From CAYWVR01 sp964461715 (lineage in GTDB: Bacteria > Planctomycetota > Phycisphaerae > FEN-1346), in assembly GCA_964461715.1 (NCBI GenBank), contig CAYWVR010000016.1:1-64000 (forward strand): DNA of 64,000 nucleotides, written 5' to 3'. Shown here piece by piece: positions 1-8,108 of this stretch (within the stretch, counting starts at the first letter, position 1; each line of letters begins with the position of its first letter). The translations under genes and the position numbers were made by a program. Below the pieces are notes generated by a model. It saw only the letters and a program-made list of their open reading frames with translations, was not told where the DNA came from and made no database searches.

Positions 1-171
1 GGCCTCCGGGTCGGTGGCGTCGAGGCGAACGGCCAGGGCCACCTCGTCGCGGGCGCGCTCCACCAAGTCGTCGTCGAGATCGACGGCGATGACTTCGTGG
101 CCGGCCTGGGTGAGGGCCTCGGCGAGACGGCGGCCGAAGCGTCCGAGTCCGATGACGGCAAACTGTTTCAT
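1..171 (-). CDS. trkA: TrkA/KtrA-type potassium channel regulator, N-terminal fragment
   Basis: Only the first 57 codons are inside the window; the gene continues beyond position 1. The protein begins MKQFAVIGLGRFGRRLAEAL, a Rossmann dinucleotide-binding fold with GLGRFG as the glycine-rich loop. A beta strand ending in the acidic pair VIAVDLDDD follows, where NAD(H) or ATP ribose is normally bound. This is the RCK/TrkA_N domain that gates K+ uptake on the cytoplasmic face. The ATG at 169-171 lies 21 nt after the trkH stop, so the two are almost certainly one operon encoding channel and gate. Product length and the C-terminal RCK_C domain cannot be judged. Confidence 0.9.
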   Translation of the reverse strand, partial: MKQFAVIGLGRFGRRLAEALTQAGHEVIAVDLDDDLVERARDEVALAVRLDATDPEA

Positions 172-192
172 GTCTCGTCTCCCTGGCGCCGG

Positions 193-2127
193 CTATAAGA
201 TGGCCACGTTCTCCGTCGCGTAAAGGTACCGCGTCCGGGCGCCCGAGGCGGGCATGGCCACGAAGAGCGTCAACGGCCCGACGCGGCCGATATACATGGT
301 CACGATGATGAGGATGCGGCCGGCGGTGTTCAAGAGCGGGGTCGTGCCGGTGGAGAGGCCGACCGTCGCGAAGGCCGAGACGGTCTCGAAGAGGACGTCG
401 AGGAAGGTGTAGGCGGCCCCGTCGCGAATGCCCCAGGCGGCCACGGCCATCGTCACGAGGGCCACCCAGAGGACGCTGACCGCCAGCACCGCCAGGGCCC
501 GCAGCAGGAGCGTCCGGGCGATGGTCCGCTTGAAGGCTTGGGCGTTCCCCCTGCCGCGCAGCGTCCCCCACACGCCGATCAGGATCACGGCGACCGTCAC
601 GGTCTTGATGCCGCCCCCGGTCGACCCCGGAGAGGCCCCGATGAACATCAAGACAACTGTCATGAACTTGGTCGAGGCCGTCAGGAGCCGCGTGTCCGTG
701 GTGTTGAACCCGGCGGTGCGGGCGGTGACGGAGAGGAACCAGGCGCCGCTCGCGCGCCGGGGCCAGTCCGCCCCGAGCGGCTCGCGGTCCCCCCCCGGAG
801 GCGCGCCGTCCGGCGCCGGCGGCGGGGCCAGGACCCCCGGTTCCGATCCCGACGGCGAGAACGTCGTCCCGCGCGGGCCGCGCCCCGCCGGGCGGGCCGT
901 CTCGAACACCAGCGCCAAGACCGTCCCCGTCACGAGCAGGACCGCGGTCGTCACGAGGGCGAGCTTCGACTGGAGGCTCAGCCGGCGCCGGGCTACCGGC
1001 ACGCGTCCGCCCGGCCCCCCGAGGCCGACGCGCGGCCGGGGGCCGCGCTTCAGGAGCCCGTACCGCACGACCCGCTGCAGGTTGTACAGGACCATGAACC
1101 CGATGCCGCCCGCGATGATCAGGACCGGGAAGAGCAGGTTCGTCTGCCACGTATCGCGATAGGCCATGAGGCTGTCCGTGTAGAGACAGAAGCCCGCGTT
1201 GCAGAACGCGCTGACGGAGTGGAAGACGCTGTAGGCAATGCGGTCGGCAAAGGTGACCGGGCCGCCCCCGGCGGTGTGCTCCCAAAGGCCCGCCATGAGG
1301 ACCGCCCCGACGGCCTCCGCCGCCAGCGTCATCAGGAAGATGAAGACGATGATGCGGCCGACCTCGCTCAACAGCTCGCTCGAGAGGACCTCGCGCATGA
1401 CGACCGACTCGCGCACCCGCATGCCCCGCCAGAGCAGCAGGGCGAAGACGCTGCCGAACGTCATGACCCCCAGGCCGCCGAGCTGGATGAGCACGAGGAT
1501 GGCATAGCGGCCGAGCGTGTCCCAGTGGGTGCCGGTGTCCTCGACCACCAGGCCCGTGACGCAGACCGCGCTGGTGGCGGTGAAAAGGGCATCGGTGAAG
1601 GTGGTCGTCTCGCCGGGGACGGTGGCCTTCGGAAGGATCAGCAGGCCCGTGCCCATGGCGATGAGGGCGAGGAAGCTGCCGAGAAACAGCAGCGCCGGCC
1701 GCACCTGCATGCTCGCGAGCAGCCGGTTCAGCTCCACCAGCCGCATGAGGACGTTGAGGACGAGGCCGATCTGGAGGACGCGCAAGGCCCACGCGCCCCG
1801 GCCCTCGACACCCGCCCCGTAAAGGACCCCCAGGACAAGGATCAGCAGGCCCGCCAGGGCGAAGTGGTACCACCGGCCGAGGAGCACCTCGCCCCGCTGC
1901 CGCACGACGAGCACCTGGACGGCGGGTTCGAGGACCAGGCCCGCGACGGCGGCGGCCTGGACGATGTGGAGGAGGCGGCGGGTGGCGTCGCTCGTATCGA
2001 AGCCGAACTCGGCGACAAGGCTCCCGACGCCCGCGAGGACCACCGGGACCGTGAAGCCGACGAGGACGGCGCGAGCCCGCTGGGCGGCGGTCCAGACGCT
2101 GCGTCTCGGGGTGACTCGCCCTCGCAT
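193..2127 (-). CDS. trkH: TrkH/KtrB-family potassium uptake membrane protein
   Basis: The 644-residue integral membrane protein has the repeated M1-P-M2 layout of TrkH/KtrB K+ (or Na+/K+) transporters. Selectivity-filter loops are visible as SAVCVTGL, SAFCNAGF, TARTAGFNTTD and SAFATVGLSTG, each with the key glycine. A Pro/Gly/Arg-rich stretch of about 60 residues before TARTAGF is an unusual low-complexity loop. I start at the ATG at 2127 because GGAGGGAGGG lies 13 nt upstream; a longer reading from 2196 only adds an Arg-rich tail. The protein should form the pore in the inner membrane and pair with the TrkA regulator encoded 21 nt downstream. Confidence 0.93.
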   Translation of the reverse strand: MRGRVTPRRSVWTAAQRARAVLVGFTVPVVLAGVGSLVAEFGFDTSDATRRLLHIVQAAAVAGLVLEPAVQVLVVRQRGEVLLGRWYHFALAGLLILVLGVLYGAGVEGRGAWALRVLQIGLVLNVLMRLVELNRLLASMQVRPALLFLGSFLALIAMGTGLLILPKATVPGETTTFTDALFTATSAVCVTGLVVEDTGTHWDTLGRYAILVLIQLGGLGVMTFGSVFALLLWRGMRVRESVVMREVLSSELLSEVGRIIVFIFLMTLAAEAVGAVLMAGLWEHTAGGGPVTFADRIAYSVFHSVSAFCNAGFCLYTDSLMAYRDTWQTNLLFPVLIIAGGIGFMVLYNLQRVVRYGLLKRGPRPRVGLGGPGGRVPVARRRLSLQSKLALVTTAVLLVTGTVLALVFETARPAGRGPRGTTFSPSGSEPGVLAPPPAPDGAPPGGDREPLGADWPRRASGAWFLSVTARTAGFNTTDTRLLTASTKFMTVVLMFIGASPGSTGGGIKTVTVAVILIGVWGTLRGRGNAQAFKRTIARTLLLRALAVLAVSVLWVALVTMAVAAWGIRDGAAYTFLDVLFETVSAFATVGLSTGTTPLLNTAGRILIIVTMYIGRVGPLTLFVAMPASGARTRYLYATENVAIL

Positions 2128-2166
2128 CGCTCGCCCGTAGCCCTCCCTCCGGCGGCGGTCGAGCGT

Positions 2167-2196
2167 ATTAGACGCCCCCGGCCGCCCTCCTGTCAA
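2167..2196 (-). promoter_or_regulatory. Sigma70-type promoter for trkH-trkA
   Basis: On the minus strand a perfect -35 TTGACA (2191-2196) is followed after 18 nt by TCTAAT (2167-2172), about 40 nt before the trkH start. The rest of the 298-nt gap up to 2425 holds no ORF. It does hold two small hairpins just past the stop of the upstream TPR gene (for example TTCGG-ATTC-CCGAA near 2391-2405). Confidence 0.5.
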
Positions 2197-2425
2197 GCGT
2201 CCTCAGGCGTCAACGCGCCGCCCCGGCCGACCGCTTCGCCTCTACGGACTCCCCGACCTGCTTCTCCATCTTGCCCAACCTGCCCTGCAAAATGGCCCCG
2301 GCTTCCTTTCGGAGAAAAGCGGGGGAGGATAGATGGATCATCGCGGGCCCCGGGCATCCGGATTCTGCGAGTATGGGCGATATGGGAAGTTCGGGAATCC
2401 GAAATTCATCCCGGATGGTTTTTCG

Positions 2426-4063
2426 TCAGGCGCCGGCGGTCTCGGGCTCGACGGCGAGGTCGGCGTCGCCGATCAGACCCATGTTTTCGAGGGCCAGGAG
2501 CAGGCTCGCCTCGACGCTCTCGGCGTCCGGCCGGCGCTCGAGGGCCCGCTGGTATTGCTCGACGGCCATCGGCCAGAGGCCCCGGTCGGCGTACACAAGC
2601 CCCAGCCGGTAATGCAGGTCCACATACTCCGGCTCCAGTTCGACGGCCCGGGCCAGGGTCCTCGTCGCCTCCTCCAGCCGGCCGACCTCCCAGGCGGCCA
2701 GGCCCTGTTTGACGAGCGCCTTGACGTAGGTCGGGTTCAGCTCGACCGCCGCCCGGAACTCCTCGAGCGCTTCCTCGGTCCGCCCGGCCGCCTTCAGGAG
2801 AAGACCGTACCGATAATGATAGTCCGGGAAGTCCTCGTGCTCCTCGACGGCCCGGGCATGCTCGGCGAGCTCGGCCTCCAGGACCTCTTCCGGCCCGAGG
2901 CTGTCGACGACGTTCTGGAAGCCGCCGGGCGTCCCTTCGAGGGTCTCGCCCAGCGCCGAGGCCATCGCCTCGGCGAGGGCGAGCTTCGACATCTCTCGAT
3001 AAAGTTCCGCCGAGTTCGGCGCCAGCGACGCCGCCAGCTCAACCTGGGCGTCGGCCTCGTACTCCTTCCCGAGGGCCCGGTACGCGACCGACAGGCCCAC
3101 GTACGCCTCCAGGTAGCTCTCGTTGACGCGGACGGCGTGCTGGTAATGGGCGACGGCCTCGTCGGCCCGGCCCAGGCCCACCAGCACCCGGCCCCTAAGG
3201 ACAAGCGCGTCGAGGTACCGCGGGTTCAGCCGCAGCGCCTGCCTCAGGTACTCGTCCGCCGTCGGCAGGTCGCCCAGCCGCACGAGCAGCCGGGCGGCCC
3301 GTTGGTGCATGTCGGGGTAGTCGGGATGGAGGTCGAGGACGCGGTTGATCTCGGCGAGGGCGTCCTCGATCATGCCCTGCTCTTCGAGACAGTCGGCGAG
3401 CCGGCTCTGGGCCTCCCAGTTGTCCGGCTCGATCAGCAGGGCCTCCTGGAACTCGTCGATGGCGGCAGCCATGTCGCCCCGCCGCATCTGGAGGAGGGCC
3501 AGGTTCATCCGCGTCTCGTAGTTGCCGGGGTCCTCGCGCTTGAGGCGCGCATAGTGCCCCGCCGCCGCGTCCAGGCTCCCGCTTACCAGCTCCAGCGCCG
3601 CCAGCCTCTGCCGGGCCGCCACGTGCCCCCCGTCGGCGGCCAAGGCCACCCGGTACGATTCCCTCGCCTCCTCGCCGCGCCCCTGCCGCTCCAGCAACTG
3701 GCCGATCACATAGCGGACCGTCGCGGTCAGCTCTCGCCGCGCCGCGACCGGCTCGAGCAGGGCGACAGCCCGCCCGGGGTCGCCCAAGTCGCTGACCACG
3801 GCGGCGAGGGCGACGCGGGCGTCGTCGGAGTGCGGGTCGGTGCGGGCGGCCTCTTCCAGCGAGGCCCGGGCCGCGGCCAGCCGACCCATCTCCATCTCCT
3901 TCAGGCCCACCGCCAGATGCAGCGCGGAGCGGTCCGGGTTCGCGCGGAGCTGGTCCTGGAGGACTTCGAGCGGCAGGTCCATGGGCGACTTGAGGAACTT
4001 CGAGAGGTACCCGGTGAACTCGCCCGCCAGGCCTTTGCCGAGGAGTCGGAGGAGGTAGCTCAC
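2426..4063 (-). CDS. TPR-repeat protein (545 aa)
   Basis: The protein is built almost entirely of tetratricopeptide repeats. About a dozen 34-residue units show the W/L-G-Y-A-P spacing, for example PDNWEAQSRLADCLEEQGM and NPTYVKALVKQGLAAWEVGR. The N-terminus (SYLLRLLGKGLAGEFTGYLSK) is amphipathic and not a clear signal peptide. The start is GTG at 4061-4063, inside the stop of the preceding TPR gene (GTGA overlap, AAGGGGGG upstream), which indicates translational coupling. TPR arrays serve as protein-interaction scaffolds; no catalytic domain is present and the partner is unknown. It is the last gene of a three-gene TPR/SPOR operon. Confidence 0.85.
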   Translation of the reverse strand: MSYLLRLLGKGLAGEFTGYLSKFLKSPMDLPLEVLQDQLRANPDRSALHLAVGLKEMEMGRLAAARASLEEAARTDPHSDDARVALAAVVSDLGDPGRAVALLEPVAARRELTATVRYVIGQLLERQGRGEEARESYRVALAADGGHVAARQRLAALELVSGSLDAAAGHYARLKREDPGNYETRMNLALLQMRRGDMAAAIDEFQEALLIEPDNWEAQSRLADCLEEQGMIEDALAEINRVLDLHPDYPDMHQRAARLLVRLGDLPTADEYLRQALRLNPRYLDALVLRGRVLVGLGRADEAVAHYQHAVRVNESYLEAYVGLSVAYRALGKEYEADAQVELAASLAPNSAELYREMSKLALAEAMASALGETLEGTPGGFQNVVDSLGPEEVLEAELAEHARAVEEHEDFPDYHYRYGLLLKAAGRTEEALEEFRAAVELNPTYVKALVKQGLAAWEVGRLEEATRTLARAVELEPEYVDLHYRLGLVYADRGLWPMAVEQYQRALERRPDAESVEASLLLALENMGLIGDADLAVEPETAGA

Positions 4064-5052
4064 GGCGTCCCCCCTTCCCCGCCGGCGCGGGCGGCGACGG
4101 TCTCGAGGCCGCGTCGGGCGACGTCGCAGGCCGGGGCGATCTCCAGGGCCCGACGATACGCCGACGCCGCCTCCGCGCGTCGGCCCTGGCGTCCCAGGAG
4201 CCCGCCCAGCCTCAGGTGCGCATCCACCCACTCCGGCCGCAGCTCCGTGACCCGCCGGCATCGGTCGGCGGCCTCCTCGGCCCGGCCGCTCGCCTCGTAG
4301 AGCCGCACGGCCAGCAGGGCCGCCTCGGCATACCGGGGGTTGATCTCGAGGGCCTTCTCGGCCGCGGCGATGGCCCGGTCGATCTCGCCGAGCTGCTCGG
4401 CCACGAGGCTGAGGCCGAAGTGCAGGTCGGCGTACGAGGGGTGCTCGGAGGCCAGCCGCTTGAGCGCCCGCCGCACGGACCGCAACGTGTCGCGCCGGTC
4501 GGCGGGGGCCTCGCCCTTTCGCGGAAGAAACGCCTCCGCCAGGCCCGGATCGCGGACGACGAGCTCCTCGATGACACGGCTCCGCTCGCGCGCCGCGGGG
4601 GGCCGGCGGGGCGGACGGATGCCCTGCTCCGCGAGAGCCTTCTCCCCGACCTTCAGCATGACCGCCAGGCCGGGCGCCGCCTCCCCCGCCAACGCAACGG
4701 CCCGCCGCAACGGCTCCACGGACTCGGCGGTCTTGCCGGCCGCGCCCCGGACGAGGGCCAGGTCCCGGAGGTAGATGAACGTGTTCGGTTCCAGAGCCGC
4801 CGCGCGCGCAAGATGCCGCTCGGCGCCCTCGAAGTCCCCCGCCCCGGCCAGGACGAGACCGAGACAATGGGCGACGGGGGCCGTGCGGTCGGCCCGCTTG
4901 AGACCGTCCTGGAGCGCCTCGCGGGCCTGGGCCAGCCGCCCGGAGCGCGACAGGAACGCCCCGAGCCGGACGTGGCCTTCCACCTCCGCCGGGCAGGCGC
5001 GGACGGCGCTGCGCAGGGCCCCCTCGGCGGCGTAATCGTGTCGTCTGGTCAC
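4060..5052 (-). CDS. TPR-repeat protein (330 aa)
   Basis: The middle gene of the TPR operon encodes a 330-residue protein with TPR-like helical hairpins in both halves (for example EGHVRLGAFLSRSGRLAQA and EINPRYAEAALLAVRLYEAS). A basic Pro/Arg-rich linker (RPPRRPPAARERSR) separates the two blocks. The likely start is GTG at 5050-5052, with AGGAAGGA about 11 nt upstream. The reading frame stays open far upstream, but that stretch is Arg/Gly/Pro-rich and overlaps the SPOR lipoprotein gene, so it is not coding. The stop overlaps the start of the 545-aa TPR gene by 4 nt. No enzymatic motif is visible; a scaffolding role is inferred. Confidence 0.8.
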   Translation of the reverse strand: MTRRHDYAAEGALRSAVRACPAEVEGHVRLGAFLSRSGRLAQAREALQDGLKRADRTAPVAHCLGLVLAGAGDFEGAERHLARAAALEPNTFIYLRDLALVRGAAGKTAESVEPLRRAVALAGEAAPGLAVMLKVGEKALAEQGIRPPRRPPAARERSRVIEELVVRDPGLAEAFLPRKGEAPADRRDTLRSVRRALKRLASEHPSYADLHFGLSLVAEQLGEIDRAIAAAEKALEINPRYAEAALLAVRLYEASGRAEEAADRCRRVTELRPEWVDAHLRLGGLLGRQGRRAEAASAYRRALEIAPACDVARRGLETVAARAGGEGGTP

Positions 5053-5091
5053 GAAACGCGGGTCCTTCCTCCCCCCGGTTCCGGTTCCCTC

Positions 5092-5117
5092 GGAAAAAGG
5101 GGACAGGCCCCTTTTCC
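5092..5117. repeat. Short REP-like palindrome between two TPR genes
   Basis: GGAAAAAGGGG, then ACAGG, then CCCCTTTTCC forms a near-perfect inverted repeat in the 68-nt gap between the SPOR lipoprotein stop and the next TPR gene. The AAAAGGGGACAGG theme resembles REP-type palindromes associated with Y1/RAYT transposases in many bacteria. It could also act as a weak terminator. No RAYT gene is in this window. Confidence 0.5.
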
Positions 5118-5120
5118 CTC

Positions 5121-5909
5121 CTACGGCACGACCATGGCGGCGAAGCCCGCCTCGTGGACGCGGCGCGCCAGGGCCGCCGCCTCGGCGTACGTCCCGACCT
5201 GGCCGACATGGACGGCGTGGAGCGGTCGGCCGGCGCCGGTGCGCCGGGCGGCAATGCGCGGACGGAAGCCGGCCTGCCGAAGCCGGAGGGCCTCGCGTCG
5301 GGCCCCGGCACTGGAGGCATAGGCCCCCGTCTGGACGGCGAACGCCGCCGCCCGGTAGCGCCTCCGCGCCTCGGTCGCCGCCCCCGTCGACGCGTGGTTC
5401 TCGATGACCCACGCGAGGTACCGGTCGGCCTGCGTCCACTTCCCGAGCCGCTGGAGGCTGATCGCGAGGCGCAGGAGCACGCGCTCCAGCGGCGTCTCGG
5501 GGGGCGGGGCCTTCAGGGCCTCCGCGTAGGCCCGGACCGCCTCGCGGTCGTGACCGCCCTCGAAATAGAGGTTCCCCAGGGCAACGTGGGCGAGCGAGCG
5601 GATCGCGGGGTGCGGCTCGGCGACGACGGCTCGCTGGAAGTCGGCGAGGGCGTCGGCCCGGCGGCCCAGATGGACGCGGGCGTTGCCGCGGTAGTAGTAC
5701 GCCTCGGCCCGGTGCGGCGAGGAGGGATAAATCTGGAGGTAACGGGTGAAGTCGTCGGCGGCGGCCTGCCACTGGCCCCGCGCGTAGGCCGCGTGGCCCG
5801 CGTCGAAGTACGTGCCGCCCGGCCGCTGCGCGCTCGACGCGCAGCCCCCGGCCGCGGCCGGCAGGAGCGCGGCCAGGAGGGCGAGGCACGCAACGGAAGG
5901 TCGCGACAT
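5121..5909 (-). CDS. Outer-envelope lipoprotein with TPRs and a C-terminal SPOR domain
   Basis: The 262-aa protein starts with a lipoprotein signal peptide: a hydrophobic core followed by lipobox AGGC, with the lipidated Cys near residue 23. Residues about 30-170 are TPR-like repeats of the kind found in BamD/YbgF proteins (YFDAGHAAYARGQWQAAADD). Residues about 188-262 form a SPOR domain (FAVQTGAYASSAGARREA ... VHVGQVGTYAEAAALARR), which binds denuded peptidoglycan glycan strands at division sites. Together this suggests an envelope factor linked to cell wall or division. It heads the operon with the two TPR proteins. Binding to peptidoglycan is inferred from the family. Confidence 0.82.
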   Translation of the reverse strand: MSRPSVACLALLAALLPAAAGGCASSAQRPGGTYFDAGHAAYARGQWQAAADDFTRYLQIYPSSPHRAEAYYYRGNARVHLGRRADALADFQRAVVAEPHPAIRSLAHVALGNLYFEGGHDREAVRAYAEALKAPPPETPLERVLLRLAISLQRLGKWTQADRYLAWVIENHASTGAATEARRRYRAAAFAVQTGAYASSAGARREALRLRQAGFRPRIAARRTGAGRPLHAVHVGQVGTYAEAAALARRVHEAGFAAMVVP

Positions 5910-6020
5910 GGCGCGGCATCTCCCGGGACGGTCGGCGCATGCGGACCGTAACTCCTTTGAAATACATCGACGCCCGCGCGCGGGGCCCTTGAGGCAAAAG
6001 GGACACTCGGGGTGAGTTAT

Positions 6021-6154
6021 CGGACGCCCTTCGGTCCGTTTCGCCGCCTCGTTTGCGAGGCGCTTTCAGGGCCATGAGCACGGGTCAACCGACGCACGTA
6101 CAAGCCGCAGGAATCGGACCGCAAGCGGCCCGCCGAAACGGGCCCGAGGGCGAT
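6021..6154 (+). repeat. Dispersed ~100-bp intergenic repeat, copy a
   Basis: This copy carries the blocks CGCCGCCTCGTTTGCGAG, ATGAGCACGGGTCAACC and ACAAGCCGCAGGAATCGG. They are separated by 14 and 9 nt, exactly as in the copy on the minus strand at 30417-30513. A third, partial copy lies at 37940-38012. GCCTCG-TTTG-CGAGGC forms a hairpin. The element sits in the 363-nt gap between the SPOR lipoprotein and glycyl-tRNA synthetase, where I see no gene. Confidence 0.75.
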
Positions 6155-6164
6155 GAGACGGCGG

Positions 6165-6258
6165 CGGGGGGCATGGCCGCGCTGTCTCGCGCGGCCATGC
6201 GCGAACGACGTACCGTGGCGCGAACCTGCCCACGCATGACCGCGTGGGCATGCCACCC
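6165..6258 (+). repeat. Two-hairpin composite repeat element, copy 1
   Basis: Hairpin 1 is a perfect 12-bp stem (6171-6182 with 6189-6200) and a 6-nt loop. A 26-nt spacer ending TGGCGCGAAC follows. Hairpin 2 is a 9-bp stem (6227-6235 with 6242-6250), and the unit closes with TGCCACCC, which can pair with the GGGGGGCA at its start. A second copy with the same layout lies at 43648-43752. The element ends 15 nt past the end of glyQS. Confidence 0.75.
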
Positions 6259-6272
6259 GACAGGCCGAAGCC

Positions 6273-7985
6273 CTAGTCAACCCGGGCCGTCACCCGATCC
6301 CGCACGTACGCACACACCTTCTCGGCGGCGATGCGGTCCTGGGCCAGCGTGTCGCGGTCGCGGATCGTGACGGTCCCGTCCTCCATCGTCTGGCCGTCGA
6401 CCGTGACGCAGAAGGGCGTCCCGGCCTCGTCCTGGCGGCGATAGCGTCGGCCGACGGCCCCCTTCTCATCGTAGAAGGCGGCCATCTCGCGGCGGATGTC
6501 CTCGTAGATCGCGCGGGCCCGCTCGGGCATCCCGTCCTTCTTCACGAGCGGGAAGACGGCCACCTTTACGGGCGCGAGGCGCGGATGCAGCCGCAGGACG
6601 GTCCGCTGCTGCGGGTTGCCCTTCTCGTCCGGGGCCTCGTCCTCGGTGTACGCCTCGCAAAGGAACGCGAGCATCGCCCGGTCCACGCCGCCCGACGGCT
6701 CGATGACGTACGGGACGAAACGGTACGGCATGCCGGATTTCGCCTCGGCGGCGGCCTGTTTGGCGGCCTTCTTGTCGCCGTCGTAGTGCTCCGGCTTGTA
6801 TTGCGATGCGTCCTGCTGCCACCGCTCTTCGTCGAAGTAGGCCATGTCGCGGCCGCTCATGTCCTGGTGGGCCTTGAGGTCGTAGTCCGTGCGGTTGGCG
6901 ATGCCCTCCAATTCCGAGACGCCGAACGGGAAGGCGTACTCGACGTCGGCGCAGGCGGCGGCGTAGTGGGCCAGTTCGTCGTCCTCGTGGTCGCGGAGGC
7001 GGAGCCGGTCGCTCGTCAGGCCGTGCCGGACGTACCAGGCGTACCGGGCGTCGCGCCACCAGGCGTACCACTCGGCGGCCTGGTCGGGATGGCAGAAGAA
7101 CTCGATCTCCATCTGCTCGAACTCGCGGCTGCGGAAGGTGTAGTTGCGCGGGTTGATCTCGTTGCGGAACGCCTTGCCGATCTGGGCGATGCCGAACGGG
7201 AGTTTCAGACGCTGGGTGTCGAGGACGTTCTTGAAGTTGACGAAGATGCCCTGGGCGGTCTCGGGGCGGAGGTAGACTTTATGCTCGTCATCCTGCACTA
7301 ATCCAGCCCAGGACTCAAACATAAGACTCACCTGCGACGGCTCATCGAGTGGGGCACCACATCGCGGACACGGCTCCTGGAGGCCCGTCTGGTGCAGCTG
7401 CTCAGTCGCCACATAACGCATGAGTTCTGTCAAATCGGGGGGTGCGTCCGGCTGCCCATTCACTCGCGTGGCGAGGAAGGACAATGTGACTTCCGGTTCG
7501 CGAACAAGTGCAAGATTGGGGGCGAGCCTCTTGCCCTTTCCGCGGGCCCACTTCAGAAGACGAGGGGTATCAATCTCACCTGTTATCACCGTGAATTCCT
7601 GGAGCAGCGAGTCTACCCACATGGACTTCGTCGCGAGTTCATCCAGAACATGATCTGCGCGCACGAAGTAGCCGCACCCAGGACACTTACGCATCGGGTC
7701 CTTGAACCCCGTAAGATGCCCGCTCGCCTCCCACACCTTGGGGTTCATGATGATGGAGCAGTCGAGGCCGACCATCTCGATCGGCTCGCCGTCGGGGCCG
7801 GCGGGCGGGCGGCGGACGACGTCGTCCCACCACGCCTGTTTGATGTTCCGCTTCAGTTCCACGCCCAGGGGGCCGTAGTCCCAGAAGCCGTTCAGGCCGC
7901 CGTAGATCTCGCTCGAAGGGAAAATGAACCCCCGGCGCTTCGCGAGCGACACGATCTCCTCCATGCGGTCCGGCGCGTCGGCCAT
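6273..7985 (-). CDS. glyS: Glycyl-tRNA synthetase, alpha2 (single-chain) type
   Basis: The enzyme charges tRNA-Gly with glycine. The 570-aa protein has the family start FIFPSSEIYGGLNGFWDYGP, class II motif 2 (FRNEINPR), YLRPETAQGIFVNF, and motif 3 (GGVDRAMLAFL). A C-terminal anticodon-binding domain begins near LAPVKVAVFPL. Cys pairs C101/C104 and C206/C209 form a zinc site. The ATG at 7985 has AAGGAGGG 6 nt upstream. Residues about 83-222 are encoded by DNA of about 59% GC against about 68% in the flanks, and use codons that are rare elsewhere in the gene. The frame stays open throughout. It is monocistronic with its own promoter. Confidence 0.95.
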   Translation of the reverse strand: MADAPDRMEEIVSLAKRRGFIFPSSEIYGGLNGFWDYGPLGVELKRNIKQAWWDDVVRRPPAGPDGEPIEMVGLDCSIIMNPKVWEASGHLTGFKDPMRKCPGCGYFVRADHVLDELATKSMWVDSLLQEFTVITGEIDTPRLLKWARGKGKRLAPNLALVREPEVTLSFLATRVNGQPDAPPDLTELMRYVATEQLHQTGLQEPCPRCGAPLDEPSQVSLMFESWAGLVQDDEHKVYLRPETAQGIFVNFKNVLDTQRLKLPFGIAQIGKAFRNEINPRNYTFRSREFEQMEIEFFCHPDQAAEWYAWWRDARYAWYVRHGLTSDRLRLRDHEDDELAHYAAACADVEYAFPFGVSELEGIANRTDYDLKAHQDMSGRDMAYFDEERWQQDASQYKPEHYDGDKKAAKQAAAEAKSGMPYRFVPYVIEPSGGVDRAMLAFLCEAYTEDEAPDEKGNPQQRTVLRLHPRLAPVKVAVFPLVKKDGMPERARAIYEDIRREMAAFYDEKGAVGRRYRRQDEAGTPFCVTVDGQTMEDGTVTIRDRDTLAQDRIAAEKVCAYVRDRVTARVD

Positions 7986-8016
7986 GGCGGCCCTCCTTCG
8001 GCTGCGTGAAGCGGCC

Positions 8017-8045
8017 ATCTTAGCCCCCGCCCCGGCGGCGGTCAA
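8017..8045 (-). promoter_or_regulatory. Promoter for glycyl-tRNA synthetase
   Basis: On the minus strand TTGACC (8040-8045) is followed after 17 nt by TAAGAT (8017-8022), giving a short leader of about 25 nt before the ATG at 7985. No T-box leader fits in that space. The divergent plus-strand gene at 8109 has a possible TATCAT -10 near 8090. Confidence 0.5.
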
Positions 8046-8108
8046 GCAATCCGGGGTGGCAGGGCTCGCCCCCCGTCGCTATCATACACGGCGAACCGGG
8101 AGCCGACC

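Noticed and set aside
2265..2300. Relationship between the GGGCAAGATGG sequence here and the GCAAGNT triplets at 37331-37356
   Set aside because: Similarity covers only about 12 bases and could be chance; not enough to call a repeat.
538..2712. Long plus-strand open frame of 724 codons opposite trkH
   Set aside because: Composition is Arg/Pro/Gly-rich with no domain, and it runs antisense across a clear TrkH gene. High GC in third positions removes stops from the opposite strand.
6053..6370. 105-codon open frame over the two repeat families before glyS
   Set aside because: Its translation resembles other frames over the same repeat (QAA-x-x-G), which shows repeat homology rather than a protein family.
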